Below, in pieces: positions 1-12,071 of a stretch of 64,000 nt of DNA. The stretch is taken from the NCBI GenBank assembly GCA_963556495.2, contig OY747703.1, forward strand, positions 56,576,796-56,640,795, given 5' to 3'. The position numbers were made by a program, and so were the translations under genes. The stretch comes from Valencia hispanica. Lineage: Eukaryota; Chordata; Actinopteri; Cyprinodontiformes; Valenciidae. Below the pieces are notes generated by a model. It worked only from the letters and a program-made list of their open reading frames with translations. It did no database searches and was not told the origin of the DNA. Each line of letters starts with the position of its first letter. Position 1 is the first letter of the stretch.

Positions 1-473
1 AGGACCATCGAATTGAAAAGGTAAGGAATTGTTTGGGAAATAAAAACGGCGATTGGTCATTGCTAACATTAGCGATGCATTATCAGAGCCCGTTTCTCTG
101 TCATTATAATTAAACATACTTAACAGAAAAAAAACTTACTGTGTAGGACTCGTCATTAGAAGCTCCTTGTAGCAGCCTACGTTCCTGCAGCCAATCCGGC
201 AACTTTGAGTCGGACAGGGATACACCGCTCTACAGTAGTTTGAAAGTGATTGCAGTACCAGTTTTAGCCACAATCTTACATACGGCTCCTTTAAAGTTTG
301 CTTGTTGCCCATGTGGCATCCAGATCAATCAAATAATCAATCACAGATACAATCCTACTGATCGTAATTCATGTGTATAAAGAACATCTGTCCACAAAGA
401 TTCTTTCACCTGATCCAACCTCTCCACCACCAATCTGCTGTTCAGGACCCTCAGGAAGAAGCTTGGTGAGAAG
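1..473. other. Intergenic, no feature recognised
   Basis: No coding exon, RNA gene or recognisable repeat was found here. The short open frames have no family resemblance and no splice context. Confidence 0.5.
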
Positions 474-718
474 GGCGGCTGTAGCTCAGTGATAGAGTTG
501 TTGGCCTGCGACCCAAATATCGTGGGTTTGATTCTTACTTCCACCTGCTACATGTTGTTGTGTCCTTGGGCAAGACACTTCACCTACCCGCCTACTGGTG
601 TTGGCAAGATGGGCCGATGTGGCAGCCTTGCTTCTGTCAGTCTGCCCCAGTAAGTTGTAAAGGACTTTGAGGGTCTCGAAAAGCGCTATATAAATGCAAG
701 CCCTTATTATTAAGATGA
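474..718 (+). repeat. tRNA-headed SINE (V-SINE-like)
   Basis: The copy begins with a tRNA-like head that has an A-box-like stretch (gtagctcagtgatag, from 481) and a B-box-like stretch (gggtttgattc, 524-534). A central block (tccttgggcaagacactt, 563-580) follows, which is characteristic of the teleost V-SINE group. The tail contains gcgctatataaatgcaag and resembles a LINE 3' end. It is retrotransposed RNA polymerase III-derived DNA, not a functional tRNA gene, because the anticodon arm does not fold properly. The family name is from memory; the head-body-tail layout is visible in the sequence. Confidence 0.7.
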
Positions 719-2289
719 CAACTGTTGGTGCTATTATGGAAAAACAAAGGACATAAGAGATGGCCCCAGAATGAGCAGGAGAGAGTTGGTGGGAAGAGGA
801 ATGTCTACATTTCCATTCTACCACCGAGACTCAGATAAACGGAGGACAATGCCTTCTCAGTCACATTGGACTGATCTGCTTTAAAGAAAGATATAAACGG
901 GGGGAAAATATAATTAAATGGAAATTCCCTTTTACGAATTATTTGCCCTAGACCTGCCCGGGGATGTAACATAGTTAGGGGTTGATCCGGGATAAAATCT
1001 TGTTCACCCTATTTCTCGACAGTGAATGGTTGGAGTTTTTATATTAATTATAGGCAAAACTGCTTGTGTGTAAAGTATGATTTATATTTAGCCTAAGAAA
1101 TTGAGGAATACTGAGTCCTATTGGCCATCAACACAGTCTATAATCAATGTATCAAAAATTTTACTTTATGAAAAAAAACAAGAAAAAACCCCCAGCCAAA
1201 GTTAAAAGAAAATCTGCAGAAATTTTAATCAAGATGATTTAAAACATTTGCACGGTGCTGTACCTGCAGCATTATTACCTCACCTCGGTGTCTGTTTTTG
1301 AACTCATTCTCTGTTCTGCAGATTATTCTTAAAAACTGGGCTACCAGAGGATCTATTGAAATGTCAAGTTAATAAGAGCGGTTTTAAAAGCGAGAAGTAA
1401 AACACATTCAGACTTGTCGAATTTTTACAGTATAAATTATCCCAACCGGAAAAGAGATTAAACTGAATATTAAAACAGGGGTTATTTTTTTATTTTACCA
1501 CCAGTTTATGACAGTTGTTCACGTCACGCTGAGCTTGTTATGGCGCAGGAGACAAAAAAGCACAAATCCATGCGCCTGCATCATACATCTGTAACATCAA
1601 TTAAATGATGATTGCACTGCTGAATGAGCTAAGAATCATCACTGCATCTCAACTTCACAATTTCCTAATAACAACGCGGAAGCAACATCAAAGTAAGGCA
1701 ACGTATGAAATTTTTCAGCAGCTATATTAATCAAGAGTGTGCCTTTATGTGCACGTCTGTACATGCATGTGATGCTGCTGCTGTTGTGTGACAGCGCTAC
1801 ACGGCCCGACGAACAGGATGAATAATCCCCAGCACCATCAAAGGCTCCTCAGATGGGAGCTCAGGCCATGACAGCGGCGCGCACGGAGAATCTCCCTGCC
1901 TGTCTCGTACCCCCCGGGGACAGCAGAGGCCGAGGAGAAAGGGGAGAGAAATGGAAAAATGGGAAAAATGACAGGAGAAGAGGAAGCGACAAAAGAGCCG
2001 AGAGGGGGAAATGGGGGGAAAAAAGGAGAGAAAAGTGGAGATAGAGCAAAAAGTAGAAGGGAGATGGTGTTTGAGGGGAGGAGATAAAGTTAAATGGAGT
2101 CACTAGGAGTTTATTTAAGAGCTCCTGGTCTAGTTTTCAACACTATCTGAAATATTACAATCTTAACCTGCAGATATGTAGCTACATTTATTTTGTTGTT
2201 ACTTAGTTTTCGATCAAAATCACACATCTACTTACCTTTAAGCATCGTATAGCCTAAGTACAGCTAAAAACATTTGAACATTGTGGAAA
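719..2289. other. Intergenic, no gene
   Basis: AT-rich sequence without a supported gene. A purine-rich (GA/GGGA) stretch at about 1925-2095 produces spurious open frames on both strands that are Lys/Arg/Glu-rich or Ser/Pro/Phe-rich. Nothing else is recognised. Confidence 0.5.
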
Positions 2290-3490
2290 AAGTTCCGTAT
2301 TGTTGGCCACTCATGTCAGTAAAGGAAACTAATATATTACATTCATATTTCGATGATTATGGCTTTCAGATAAAGAATACCCAAAATGCAGTGTCTCAGA
2401 AAGTTTCAACATTGTGAAAAAGTTATTGTGTGTTCACAGAAAATTGAGTGGAAGGACAAAATACACAACTAACAGGGATCACTGCAGCCTTAAATAATTA
2501 TCAAGCAAAATCCATAAACAAATTGTGGGAGCTTCACAAAGAGTGGACTGAGGCTGGAATCAGAACATCAAGATCCACTATGCACATACGGATCCTACTC
2601 AACTCAACAAATGTTGCATTCCTAGTGTCAAGTCACTCACGAAACAGAAATAATATCAGAAAAAGAACTGGACTGTCAGTGGTCCAAAGTCCTCTTTTCA
2701 GATGAAAGTATTCTATTTGGACAGGTCCCAGAGTCCGAAAGATGAGAGAAGAGGACCAGAATCCATGTTGGTTGATGTCCAGAGTGAAGTTTCACCAGTC
2801 AGTGATAATCTGGTGCGCCATGTCATCTGCTGGTTCTGGTCCACTTGGTTTTCTGAAGTCAGCAGTCCACGCACCCATCCACCAGGACATTTTAGAGCTC
2901 TTCATGCTTCCTTCCTCTGGCAAACCTTATGGAGTTGCTGTTTTCATTTTCCAGCAGGACCTGGTACCGACCCACACTGCCAAAGATACCAGAAGTTGGT
3001 CCATTGACCGTTGTGGTACTGTGCTTGATTGGCCAAGAAGCCGCCCTGACCTTTAACCCCATAGAGAATCAAGAGGAAGATGAGACACCAGAACTAACAA
3101 TGCAGAAGAGCTGAAAGCCGCTATCAAAGCAACCTGGGCTTCCTGAACACCTCAGCAGAACCACAGGCTGATCTCCTCCATGCCACGCCGCATTGATGCA
3201 GGGATTGATGCAAAAGGAGCCCAGACCAAGCATTGAGAGCACAGAAATGAACAAAGTTTTTAGAACCCCAACATTTCTGCTCAAAATATCAGTTTTTCAT
3301 TGATCTGATGTAATATTCTAATTTTCTAAGAGACTGAGTTTTGGTTTTTCCTTCGCTGTGAGCCAGAACTTTCAAAATGAGAAGAAATAATGGCTTGAAA
3401 TATTTTACTCTATATGTGATTAATCTATATAAAATCTAACTTTGACTTTATGAAATGAGACAAAAAAAAAATTTTTTCTAACTGTACTTG
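2290..3490 (+). pseudogene. Decayed Tc1-like transposon
   Basis: This is a degraded Tc1-like DNA transposon. Translation in shifting frames gives transposase signatures: ELHKEWTEAG near 2530, FHQSVIIWCAMSSAG near 2790, FIFQQDLVPTHTAK near 2945 (second catalytic Asp block), and a C-terminal stretch KAAIKATW...MPRRIDAGID near 3115-3205. Several frameshifts and stops separate these blocks, so no intact protein is possible. The flanks resemble the long terminal repeats of this Tc1 group: gattatggctttcag near 2356 and tggcttgaaatat near 3392. The copy at 22887-24156 belongs to the same group, on the opposite strand. Boundaries are approximate. Confidence 0.8.
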
Positions 3491-4016
3491 TAATTGCTGA
3501 GTCAGAAAAGACAGAAACTAAGAACAGGTTTTGATGATGTTGTTAACGTTGAGTTATTTCTGCCAACCTCAACACTGGGATGAGCTGTTCTAACCTGATG
3601 AAAAACACAAAGTAGAATAGCTCCTTCTGTTGTTGTTTCTCTACTTATGTGTCATTAATGAGGAAACAGTTTCTGATGAGTTCACAGAACAGGTTTTTTT
3701 TTTTCTTATTTGGAGCCTAAAGGCTAATTCATAGTCTGCAAGAACAGAGAAAGTTTTCCCAGGAGTGAAAGAACAGAATTACGTCTATCTGTTCTTCTTG
3801 TTCTTGACAAATCATCTGGGCAGAAACTTTTTCTTGCATGGATTGACATCTATTTTATACAAACACGGAAATAGGAGGGACTTACGATGACTTCCCAAGA
3901 GTAGTGCAGTAAAGTTCTTGTGAAGTATTAAATGCTTTGGCCAGAAAGAAGCTAGTCCTTGTTCTGCCCACTCAATCTTCTCTGTTGTTGAGTATGAATT
4001 GGCCTTAAGAAGCTTT
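3491..4016. other. Intergenic, no gene
   Basis: AT-rich sequence with no recognised gene. A 120-residue open frame on the minus strand (3812-4174) overlaps the next repeat and has no recognisable domain. Confidence 0.45.
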
Positions 4017-4837
4017 TTACAAAGGGGCGAACTCCGCTGGCCAAATGTAAGGCCAACGCGGAAGTGACAATATTTGCAGTTCTCCCCCCATCCACTAGAG
4101 GCTGGCTGCAGAAAGGAGCAAGTTCCCATTGACTCCCATGTTAAAAATGACAACTTCACAGCAGAAAGAAACATGTTTTTACAGCTATGACAACTCTGAG
4201 GAAGGTGATTTTCTTCAACAACTCATGCGTTTAGATTTAATTTAAGCTTGAAATTATAAATAATAAGGAGCGTGTCCTTTTGATTGGCAGGTCTCAGTTG
4301 AGCTAGCGCTGGAGGCTAGCGGCTAAAGCGGTTAAAGGTAACGCTGCTTGGTCAAAAATGGGTTGAAATGATCACATTTCTTCCTTACTTTACCTTTTGA
4401 TTATTAAAACCTGTTTTAATAAAAATTCACATAGTTTTAGTGAAAGTTATGGACCAACAAGGCTTCATGATTTTATTTGACAAAATTATTGAATCCTACT
4501 AGAAGGCACAGCGGTAGCAGATTCGTTCAACCGTGGTGTTCTGGCTAAAAGCGCCCGCTAACCTCCATTAGCTTCGGTTAGCTCCAGGATTAGCTCAGTT
4601 AGCTCGTAGCTACATCGGCTCAGTGTCAACCATCCGCCCCCACCTTCACAGCCCCAATCTCAGCTCCACCTCTTTGCCCATTTCTTGTATTTTCCGGGAG
4701 TGACGAGACGGCGGAAGATCGTGGAAGAGCCAAGATGGCGGTGGTGGAAACCCGCCCAGTTGGCTTCAGTTCAGCTCTTCAGAAACCTACGGGTGACGTC
4801 ACGGAGGCTCCGTCCATCTTGTATATACAGTCTATGG
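4017..4837. repeat. Non-autonomous fish repeat ending in tatacagtctatgg
   Basis: The segment has hallmarks of a widespread teleost interspersed repeat. One side carries cccattgactcccatgttaaaaatg (4125-4149). The middle has many gctagc/gttagc words. The other end has gtgacgtcacggaggctccg followed by gtatatacagtctatgg. It has no coding capacity. I recall it as a non-autonomous DNA transposon, but I did not find convincing terminal repeats or a target duplication, so class and limits are tentative. Confidence 0.5.
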
Positions 4838-5473
4838 TAAAGGCCAATAAATACTCCACCAGAACAGAGCAATTAGTTATTTTACCCAAGACTTAAAGTT
4901 CTGTCTGGCCAGAACATTTTAAATTAGCTTTCACCTGAATTTATTTATACGTAGGACGTCAGAAACATGATGCCGTTTGCTTAGTGAGTAAAAGTAAAAC
5001 ACACCACCTAATGTCCAGAATTGCAGTGAAACTTAAATCCCCTATGATTTCTTGGTATTGCTCCTTCTGACTAGAATATGGGAACTCTTAGGTTCTCCAA
5101 GCTCTTCCAGTATTGAGATTTGGCATGATATCTTCCAGATTTTAAAATTGTATCCAAGTAAATTCTTTTAATGACTCATGATGGCTAAAAAAAAGTCATG
5201 AACAAAACTGTGACCTGAAAGGTTTTTAAGCTAATCTTATATCAGCATGGATGAAGCTATGGGAAAGAGAAATCCTTCTAATAATCTAATCAGCAGACTG
5301 ACTGCTATGAAAGTGGAGCAGGTTTGGTTGCAATGGTTGTCATTTTCTCTTGGCGAAAATTACTTTCAAAGAAAAGAACTTTGGAAGCAATGGAGGAAAC
5401 TACTGCTGCTATGAATATTGCAGCTGAAATCAGTTTTCTAGTTTATCAAGGACTTCAAGGGGTTAAGCTCCAG
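4838..5473. other. Intergenic, no gene
   Basis: No exon, RNA gene or classifiable repeat was recognised. Confidence 0.45.
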
Positions 5474-5830
5474 TGAAGAAGGCTTTAGGATGCCCAAGAA
5501 TGTCCAGCAAAACTCCAGGACTGTTTTCTCTCACAAGGCTGTATTGCCATTAGTGAAGAGCTTAGTCCGCATTGGCAGCAGGTAGATGTGAGTGCATCTA
5601 CATGCACAGTAGAGCAGAGGGCTTTGGAAAAGACAACAAAGAACTTGTTTCTACCCAAGAAAGCCATCAAGTGGGGGTAGAAATTCTGCAGGAAATCTGA
5701 GATCAGAAGACTGGTGCAAAGTATGTGGTTGTTGCCCAAAGTCCTGCAGAATCCCTGTGGCGCTGACCAACATTTGGTTTTTGACCTTTTACTTAGAAAC
5801 ACCTATTGCATCCTGCCTTTTTCAGCTGGC
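5474..5830 (+). pseudogene. Tc1-like transposase N-terminal remnant
   Basis: Conceptual translation around 5570-5760 gives WQQVDVSASTCTV, then EQRALEKTTKNLF and KAIKWG followed by a stop. This matches the layout of the second helix-turn-helix and linker of a Tc1-like transposase (typically a WQxAGVSxSxxTVxRxL-type stretch). Only the DNA-binding half is recognisable. No catalytic DDE block follows. It is a decayed fragment with no function implied. Confidence 0.5.
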
Positions 5831-8290
5831 AAGCTGGACTCTTTGATTTTGTAAAATGTAACCTTCAGATTAAATGTTGGAGCCTCTTTCTTAAAATAAG
5901 TTTTCTTAAAATATTTTTTTTTTCCTGGCATCCCAGTTATACCAGTTAGCTTATATCAAAAATATAATTATTGTGGATGAAGTCATTCTTGGTGTTCCGC
6001 ATCTTTACAAACGCTCTCTTGGATCCTATAAAGGAAGGAAGGAGCGTTGGCGGTATTGTTTCCCTGTGGCTTAAAGCTGCATTGCGAGAGGAAACCCTGT
6101 CCTTTGGTGGAGAAGCACTGGCAGTAAAAACAAAAGGCGGCTCCCCGCCGTCGTCGTGTAGCAATCCCTGCTATCACCAATAGCTCGCAGGCCTCTGAGG
6201 ACGTCTCCGGAAGCTCGGAGATTCGGGAACAACCGCTCGGACGCTGAAGCTCCTTGATGCCAGGAGGGGTCAGGGGTCAAGGGGGTCCCAAAGCGTCGGT
6301 CACCGCTCGCTGGATGAACAGCAGATCCAGCGAAGCAACCACATAGTGGTATTTTGTGTCAATCCCACTAAGAACCTCCTGGTGGTCCATCACAAGTCCA
6401 GCATAACATTTCCTCCTCCAGCAAGGTATTGGTGTAGTTAAGCTGTAAATCACTTCTGATTGGCTAATGGGTCCCTCATGATGACTCCTCTCCCAGAAGC
6501 TTCCACTGCTGAGTGCTTGTGATGTTTGAAAATACAAACAGAGCCAAACTCTCAAGGTCCCAGCCCAGCTGGCCATAGCAGAGTGGCCTGTGGCAGACAG
6601 AGGTACTGTTGGAGCGAGAAAACCAACCGTGCTTCTCGCCACAAGTGGTCGGAGTCCTGGAGCAGAAATGGAGCTAGGGTTAAAGAGAACAAACATAAAT
6701 CATTGAATTGGTGGCTGACTAAATACTTTTTTACCCCATTCTAAATGCTTCAGACAGCACAAACCCAATAAGGAACAGAGAGAACCATCATTTAACAATA
6801 ATGGTGCATTCTCTTTGTACTCTCTTTGATTTTCTGATCCAATGTACAAGACGAATGCCTGCTGAAGTAAGATAGGAACATTTTTTAATCACACTTTTTA
6901 ATTTTAAACCAGTAAGGGACAAAGTAACGTAACATATTGTTTGAAAAGTGCCCCTATTACATTTAATACAAACATATTATTATCGGCTTGTATTGCTGCA
7001 AAACTTCGTTTTTTCTTCAACTTTTAATCTGCCCTTAGATAAAAATAGGTCATAAAAGTTGGAACTAAACCGTTAAATTAATCTAAAGTCAAACAGATCA
7101 TTGGTAACTTTTAGGTCTTTATCAGCTTTAATAAGCAAAGAAAATGAAGCTCATCTTTTAATTAACTCTTCCTCAGTGAAAAGTGTGTAGTTGAGAGCTG
7201 ATTATGTTGTAGATTTGTAGTTTATATCAGTCATATTCTGCAGTTTTCCGTTCATCAGTACCGAGTCGACAATAATCGGTGTTGGGTGTATATTTTTATC
7301 TTCCATCTTTAGGAAACTTTGAATGTTTCTTGTCATAAATCCTAAAAATGAAAAGAAACCTCCTCTTCCTCCTTAAGGAGCAGCTGTTTACTGAATGGAA
7401 AAGTTACAATTCAGTTTTTTTTTGCGGTTGTTTCATTGACATGGAAATTATTAGATTTTTTAATGACTAATGAGACTGATGCTATCGTGCCAGCAGTGAC
7501 ATATATTGAGGCAATCAACAAGAGCTCCAAAATCTGTTGCAATAATGAGGGCAATATGGCTCACCACCCAAGGCACCTTTCTGTTTGGGGAGGTTTCGCC
7601 TCTTCCAATGCACATGGTAAGGAGTGGAGGAAAGCACGGCCGTGCATAGAGGCTAGCTAATGGTGAAAATGGTATCTGACTCCTGCCTTCTGGGTTGGTG
7701 CTAAACTAAACTCTTAAATCCCTGGGGGAGGTTCTCTATTTCAGAATATAGAATTAAGATATAACCTGAATTTTAATAATCTACACGGAATAGAGATCCT
7801 TTAAAACACATTTTGAGATTCTTAAAACCGTTTTTTTAAAACACAAAATAGCATTTTCATTGCATTTTGCACAAGTTCTACCTTTGACTTAGAAGCGTAA
7901 AAACTGGGATCAAAAGAAACAGTTCATCCAGAGCGGGCCCTGTGCCAATGGGCGGACCGAGAGGGCTGGCCCCGCCCCTTCAGGTATCGGGCCCGCCCAA
8001 GACAGATTACAACGCCTGTTTAAATTAAGTTGCAACCATGCAATGTTTTGACCCAAGACAACCAGCAGAGGGTGCTGCAGGCTGTTAATCAGTACTTTAT
8101 GGAGGCAGTAAAGAAGATACTTTGATATGGTTGTAAACCAAAATGGACAGAGCTTGGTTTAGTAAAAATAAGATTAAAGCTAGCACAAGCAGAGATGATG
8201 CTAACACAATTCTAGGCCTAGAGAGGCAAGTGCAACCTTGAGTGACATTCTGGTCCAGGCTCCATACCAGTCGGTGGTGGTAATGCAGTT
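5831..8290. other. Intergenic, unclassified
   Basis: No gene was recognised. At 5971-6183 open frames run on both strands through GC-rich sequence, with no domain. A GC-rich patch at 7930-8000 (gggccc and gcccgccc words) stands out from the AT-rich background. The words gatgatgctaacacaat (8196-8212) recur at 11653-11669, so part of 8040-8230 is probably an unclassified repeat. Confidence 0.4.
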
Positions 8291-8475
8291 TAATTCAATT
8301 TATTTATATATCGCCAATTCACAACACATGTCATCTCAAGGCACTTTACAAGAAAAGCCATTTCAATTACATGGTACAAACATGCCAATTAATCCTTCAG
8401 TTCATTATTCCAATCATTTTCAACGTTTTCTGTCTAAGGAAACCCAGCAGATTGCATCAAGTCATTGACTCCTCC
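8291..8475 (-). repeat. L2-type LINE 3' end fragment
   Basis: The minus strand reads as a LINE 3' terminus: a cctttagat/gaaac-type stretch, then ttgtaaagtgccttgagatgac, then gaattggcgatatataaataaattgaat. The same terminus occurs at 30061-30512, 34540-34690 and 38633-38960. It is non-coding and 5'-truncated. Confidence 0.7.
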
Positions 8476-9967
8476 TGGATCAATTGTTGTTTGCCCAGTG
8501 CATATAAACATCACAAAGAGGAAGGGCACTGCTGTGTTATTTCTTTAGACTAATATGAGCGTGCTAATGGTAGTTATGATGAAAATTATGTGAAAAATAA
8601 AGACAGGAAAGGAATTTACCAAGGTTTCCACCAGCAGATTACATTGGATTTTGGATGTAAGACTTGTTATGAACTAGCTATTTTACTGGAGGGCATGAAC
8701 TGGACCCTTGTGGACGTAAAAGACAGTTTTTGTTCAAGATGGCTCTCTTCTGTCAATGATATGTGGCTTCGAACGGTGAATGCACATTATTGGTCGTTTA
8801 TTGTGTCTAGAGGTATGATTGTATCTTTGACTGGCATACATAATTGGAATAACTGTATAAGTGGGTAAAAAACAGTATACAACTGCATAAAACCAACATT
8901 ATAGGGAAAGAGTGCACTGGGAATCCTACGCAAGTTGAAATATCGCAGTATTTTGCCATATCGATATTTTGTCACACCTCTAATCACAATAACACAGGAG
9001 TGCATGGATGCAGGGTTTGGTAGGACTTCCAATGTCATATTTGGTAACTTGGATCAACGTTTGCTTTTCTCTATGGCAACAACTGTTATCATAACTGATA
9101 TCATCATTGCAACATCCATTTTTTTCTAATATTGTACAACCCTAGATTTTATACGAGAGGTTGAGTCTCATCTATTTCTGCCCAAGAACTGGACAGACCT
9201 AAACATCTACCAACAGGAACTTCTTCAACAGTCTCGAACAGTCCAGTGATCAGTGGATTTCCCAGCATGTTGAAGAACCGAGTCACAAGGGTAAGTGACA
9301 ATGAACCTGCCTTCAGAAAGCTCCAAAGAAAATATGATCCAGAAACCACGAGCTACCACAGGATAACAGTAACAAAGCAAAAGGATTTCTTCTTGTTTGT
9401 TTATTCCCTCGTTGGTTTCCCACTTTGCTTATCCTGCTTCTGTAGAGTAGAAACTCTCTGCTCTCCTCCTGGGATCAGACTGTTCCCTGTCTGTCTGATG
9501 GGGAAATCCAGTAGGTCACAGCTGGCTGTGAGCCCACAGATAGAGCTGATTCCCAGCATCCTCCCACAGCTGTCTCAGATCCCGGTCCAGTTCTCCTCCC
9601 CTGCCCAAGAGGTCAACCCTCCATCCATCACTTCACCTCTGGGACACAGAACACCAGCCTTCCCCTGCCAGCTTTCTACACATAGAAATATGATCCATTG
9701 CTGTGCTTTTATTTGGAGACGGATATTTAACCCAGCAAAGAAGGACTTCAGTGTATTATACTGTTTTTGGGGAAATTGTGGCAAACATCTTAATTTTGCA
9801 ATTAAGTGTCTGTTACTGGGATTTAAAACTGAATTTCTTTCATGGGTTTCATGTTGCAGGACACAATAAAAATGACCGGAACCAGGTTTGAAAATAATTT
9901 AAATCTAACTTTAAGTGTATAAAAGCACTAAACTAACTCCTGTCATATGTTTTAAAAAAGAAAGTGC
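8476..9967. other. Intergenic, no gene
   Basis: No supported exon. The 207-residue open frame at 9246-9869 is low-complexity-like, has no recognised domain and sits in no splice context, so I do not call it a gene. The stretch tatcgatattttgtcacacctcta (8957-8980) resembles one end of a hAT-type non-autonomous element, but the other end was not found. Confidence 0.45.
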
Positions 9968-10180
9968 TGAAGTGGCACTTAATTCCAGTTTCCAGTGTGG
10001 CAGCGGAGCGTGGATTCAGCCTTCAGAACATCTTGAGCACAACAAACCATGAGAAGTCATCTGTCTGATGCACAAATCGAAAACGTCATGGCAAAAACCT
10101 CTGCAACAATCCCACTATTTGATTACGCACAAATTCAGTTCCATGCGGAGCAAGAGAAACATGTGAGACTGTGCGTTTAG
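9968..10180 (+). pseudogene. hAT transposase C-terminal (dimerisation) remnant
   Basis: Translation of 9968-10062 gives a stretch containing SSVAAERGFSLQN and ending HEKSSV then a stop. This is the conserved hAT C-terminal dimerisation motif (S-x3-ER-x-FS). A one-frame shift at about 10050 continues as MRSHLSDAQIENVMA and runs to a stop at 10178-10180. That matches the downstream R-S-x-L-x-D-x-H/Q-L/I-x-N/D-x-M part of the same domain. Only the last 70 or so residues are recognisable, and no BED finger or catalytic core was found. It is a broken transposon fossil with a single frameshift. Confidence 0.7.
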
Positions 10181-10373
10181 GCTACAGCAGGTATTCGTTT
10201 AATTTCATTTTTTTATATGTAGTTCTCTGTTCAGCTGGTTTGGTTTGAATATTATTTAAAATGAATAAAAAATAAATACTATTGAATATGTATTTAAATA
10301 TTATCATATCTAAAAATAGATGGGTAAAAATAGATTGACAGGATTTTTTTTACCCTGTCCGTCAAGATGACAG
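10181..10373. other. AT-rich intergenic spacer
   Basis: AT-rich sequence between two transposon remnants. No feature recognised. Confidence 0.5.
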
Positions 10374-10905
10374 ACAAAAAGCATGTATAGTGTGACCTCT
10401 GTTTGACCGAGCTTTTCACCCTATCTCTGAGGGAGAGCCCAGACACCTTGCAGAGGAATTTCACTTCAGCCGCTTGTATCCATGATCTTGTTCTTTCGGT
10501 CTCTACCCAGGGCTCGTGACCATAGTTGAAGGTAGGAATGTAGATTGTCCAGTAAATCGGTGGCTTTACCTTTAAGCTCAGCTCTCTCTTCACCGCGACA
10601 GACCGGTATATATACCTCGCATCACTGCATAAGGCAGGACCAATCCACTTATCTATCTCCTGGTCCATTTTCCCCCTCATTCAAGAACAAGACCCCAACA
10701 TACTCATACTCTTCCACTAGGGGCACAACCTTGTCCTCGAGAAGGCACTCTACCCTTTTCCGGCTCAAAACAATGGCCAGCTGCTTTGGTGAAAGCTGGA
10801 GATCACAGTCTGATTAAGCCAAAGAAACCACAACATCTGCAAAAAGTAGAGACCTGATCCTTATGCCACCAGAACGGATTCCCTCAACACATTGGCTGTG
10901 CCTGG
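10374..10905 (-). pseudogene. LINE reverse-transcriptase ORF remnant
   Basis: The minus strand encodes, with gaps, MDQEIDKWIGPAL, then SDARYIYRSVAVKRELSLK, then IPTFNYGHEPWVETERTRSW, then QAAEVKFLCKVSGLSLRDRV. This is the C-terminal part of a non-LTR retrotransposon ORF2 (post-RT thumb/connection region: VKRELSxKxKLSIYxxIYVPTLTYGHELW-type). The sequence further right (10680-10905) continues the same ORF upstream but is disrupted. No RT active site is visible here. The fragment is 5'-truncated and decayed. The family (RTE/Rex-like or other) is not resolved. Confidence 0.7.
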
Positions 10906-11369
10906 AAATCTTCTCCATAAAGGTTATTAACAGAACAGGGCAATGGGCATTTGCTCCTGTGATTGCAAAACAAGCTCAAATCCTCAGCCAGTTGGTGTGA
11001 GATGTTTGTGCTGTTGGTTTTTCTCCAAACATGATGCTCTGCGTTTTGGCCAAACAGCTTTACTTTGGTCCCATCTGTCAAAAGAACTTTGCTCCAGAAA
11101 TCTTGTAGTTGTAGATGGGAACTGTCAGACAATCAGCACCCTCAACGTTTGTCTAAAGAGAAATGTCGACAGTCATACAGAGTTCTCCTCTTAGCAGGTC
11201 CAACTGCTACCTGGACCTCATCAGATGTCACTGCTCCCCTTCCTTCTGACATCTGGAAGAAGAAAACGCTCGGCTGAATCAGCCTCAGTCCTCAGGCAAC
11301 AAGGCAGCTAAATTCTAGATTAAACTTACCAGAAAGATATGTTTTAATGTTTGATACATACATTGCATG
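10906..11369. repeat. Unclassified interspersed repeat
   Basis: The stretch containing ttttggccaaacagctttac and ctttgctccagaaatcttg (11046-11105) reads like a piece of a common fish interspersed repeat, but I cannot assign a class. There is no supported gene. Confidence 0.3.
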
Positions 11370-11598
11370 GTTCATCTACACTCGGCCCAATGTCCTTTTT
11401 TAACTTTTTCTTTTAACTGTGTGTGTGCATGGGAGACGGGTTGGGGGTAGGGGGGTATAACTGTGACCATGCTTTTAAATCTGTGGGGGAGGGAAGGGAA
11501 GGTGGTTTTATGTGGGGTCATTTTAATCTGTAAAGCACTTTGTGATGCAACTTCTTGGATGAAAAGCGCTTTATAAATAAAGTTTGATTTGATGTGAT
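11370..11598 (+). repeat. L2-type LINE 3' end fragment
   Basis: The segment ends in tctgtaaagcactttg, gaaaagcgctttataaa and taaagtttgatttgat. This closely parallels the 3' end of the L2-type LINE at 17172-19478 (tctgtaaagcactttgag ... gaaaagcgctttgtaaagtttgatttgatttg). It is 5'-truncated and non-coding. Confidence 0.7.
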
Positions 11599-12031
11599 TT
11601 GAAATGTCAAATAAAATTACTTCTACATGTTTTGGAACTGTTTACAAACAGAGATGATGCTAACACAATACTAGGCGTTTTACAAACCAACATCTCTTAT
11701 GTGATGAATTTAAACAGCATCCTGTGTCAACGCTTTCCGTTTCTACAGGGAGAAAACAGAGCGCGCCGATCTAATCCATCCTGAATCAAACATGCAGTGC
11801 AAACATACATTTCATGCCCAGTCAAAGTACAGAGGTGAAAACATTTCAAAGAGGAGCTGCACCAATATCTCAGAGTGATGGGAAGATCTACGAATGGTGC
11901 TGGACTTCTGTTTTTGAGCTCTAGATGATCAGACACAAAGACATGGAGTATCTCGGGGCTGAGCTTCTCTGATTCATTATCAGAAACGTTTGAATGGGTT
12001 CGGTGTGGTTTCAACGCACACAAACTTCTCA
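11599..12031. other. Intergenic, no gene
   Basis: No supported gene. It includes the gatgatgctaacacaat word shared with 8196-8212. Confidence 0.4.
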
Positions 12032-12071
12032 CCCCTAACCCTGACCTTCACCTTAACCCTAACCCTAGACC
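12032..12071. repeat. Short telomere-like (CCCTAA) stretch
   Basis: The run contains four to six CCCTAA-like units (cccctaaccctgacc, then ccttaaccctaaccctag), interrupted by one imperfect unit. It is too short and degenerate to be a real interstitial telomere array. Confidence 0.5.

Noticed and set aside
474..545. tRNA gene
   Set aside because: Has A- and B-box-like words but the cloverleaf does not fold and the sequence continues into a SINE body and LINE-like tail.
9246..9869. 207-codon open frame as a gene
   Set aside because: No domain, no splice or promoter context, composition like random AT-rich sequence with repeats on either side.
12032..12071. Interstitial telomere or chromosome-end signal
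   Set aside because: Too short and degenerate; a few CCCTAA units can arise by chance or inside a repeat.
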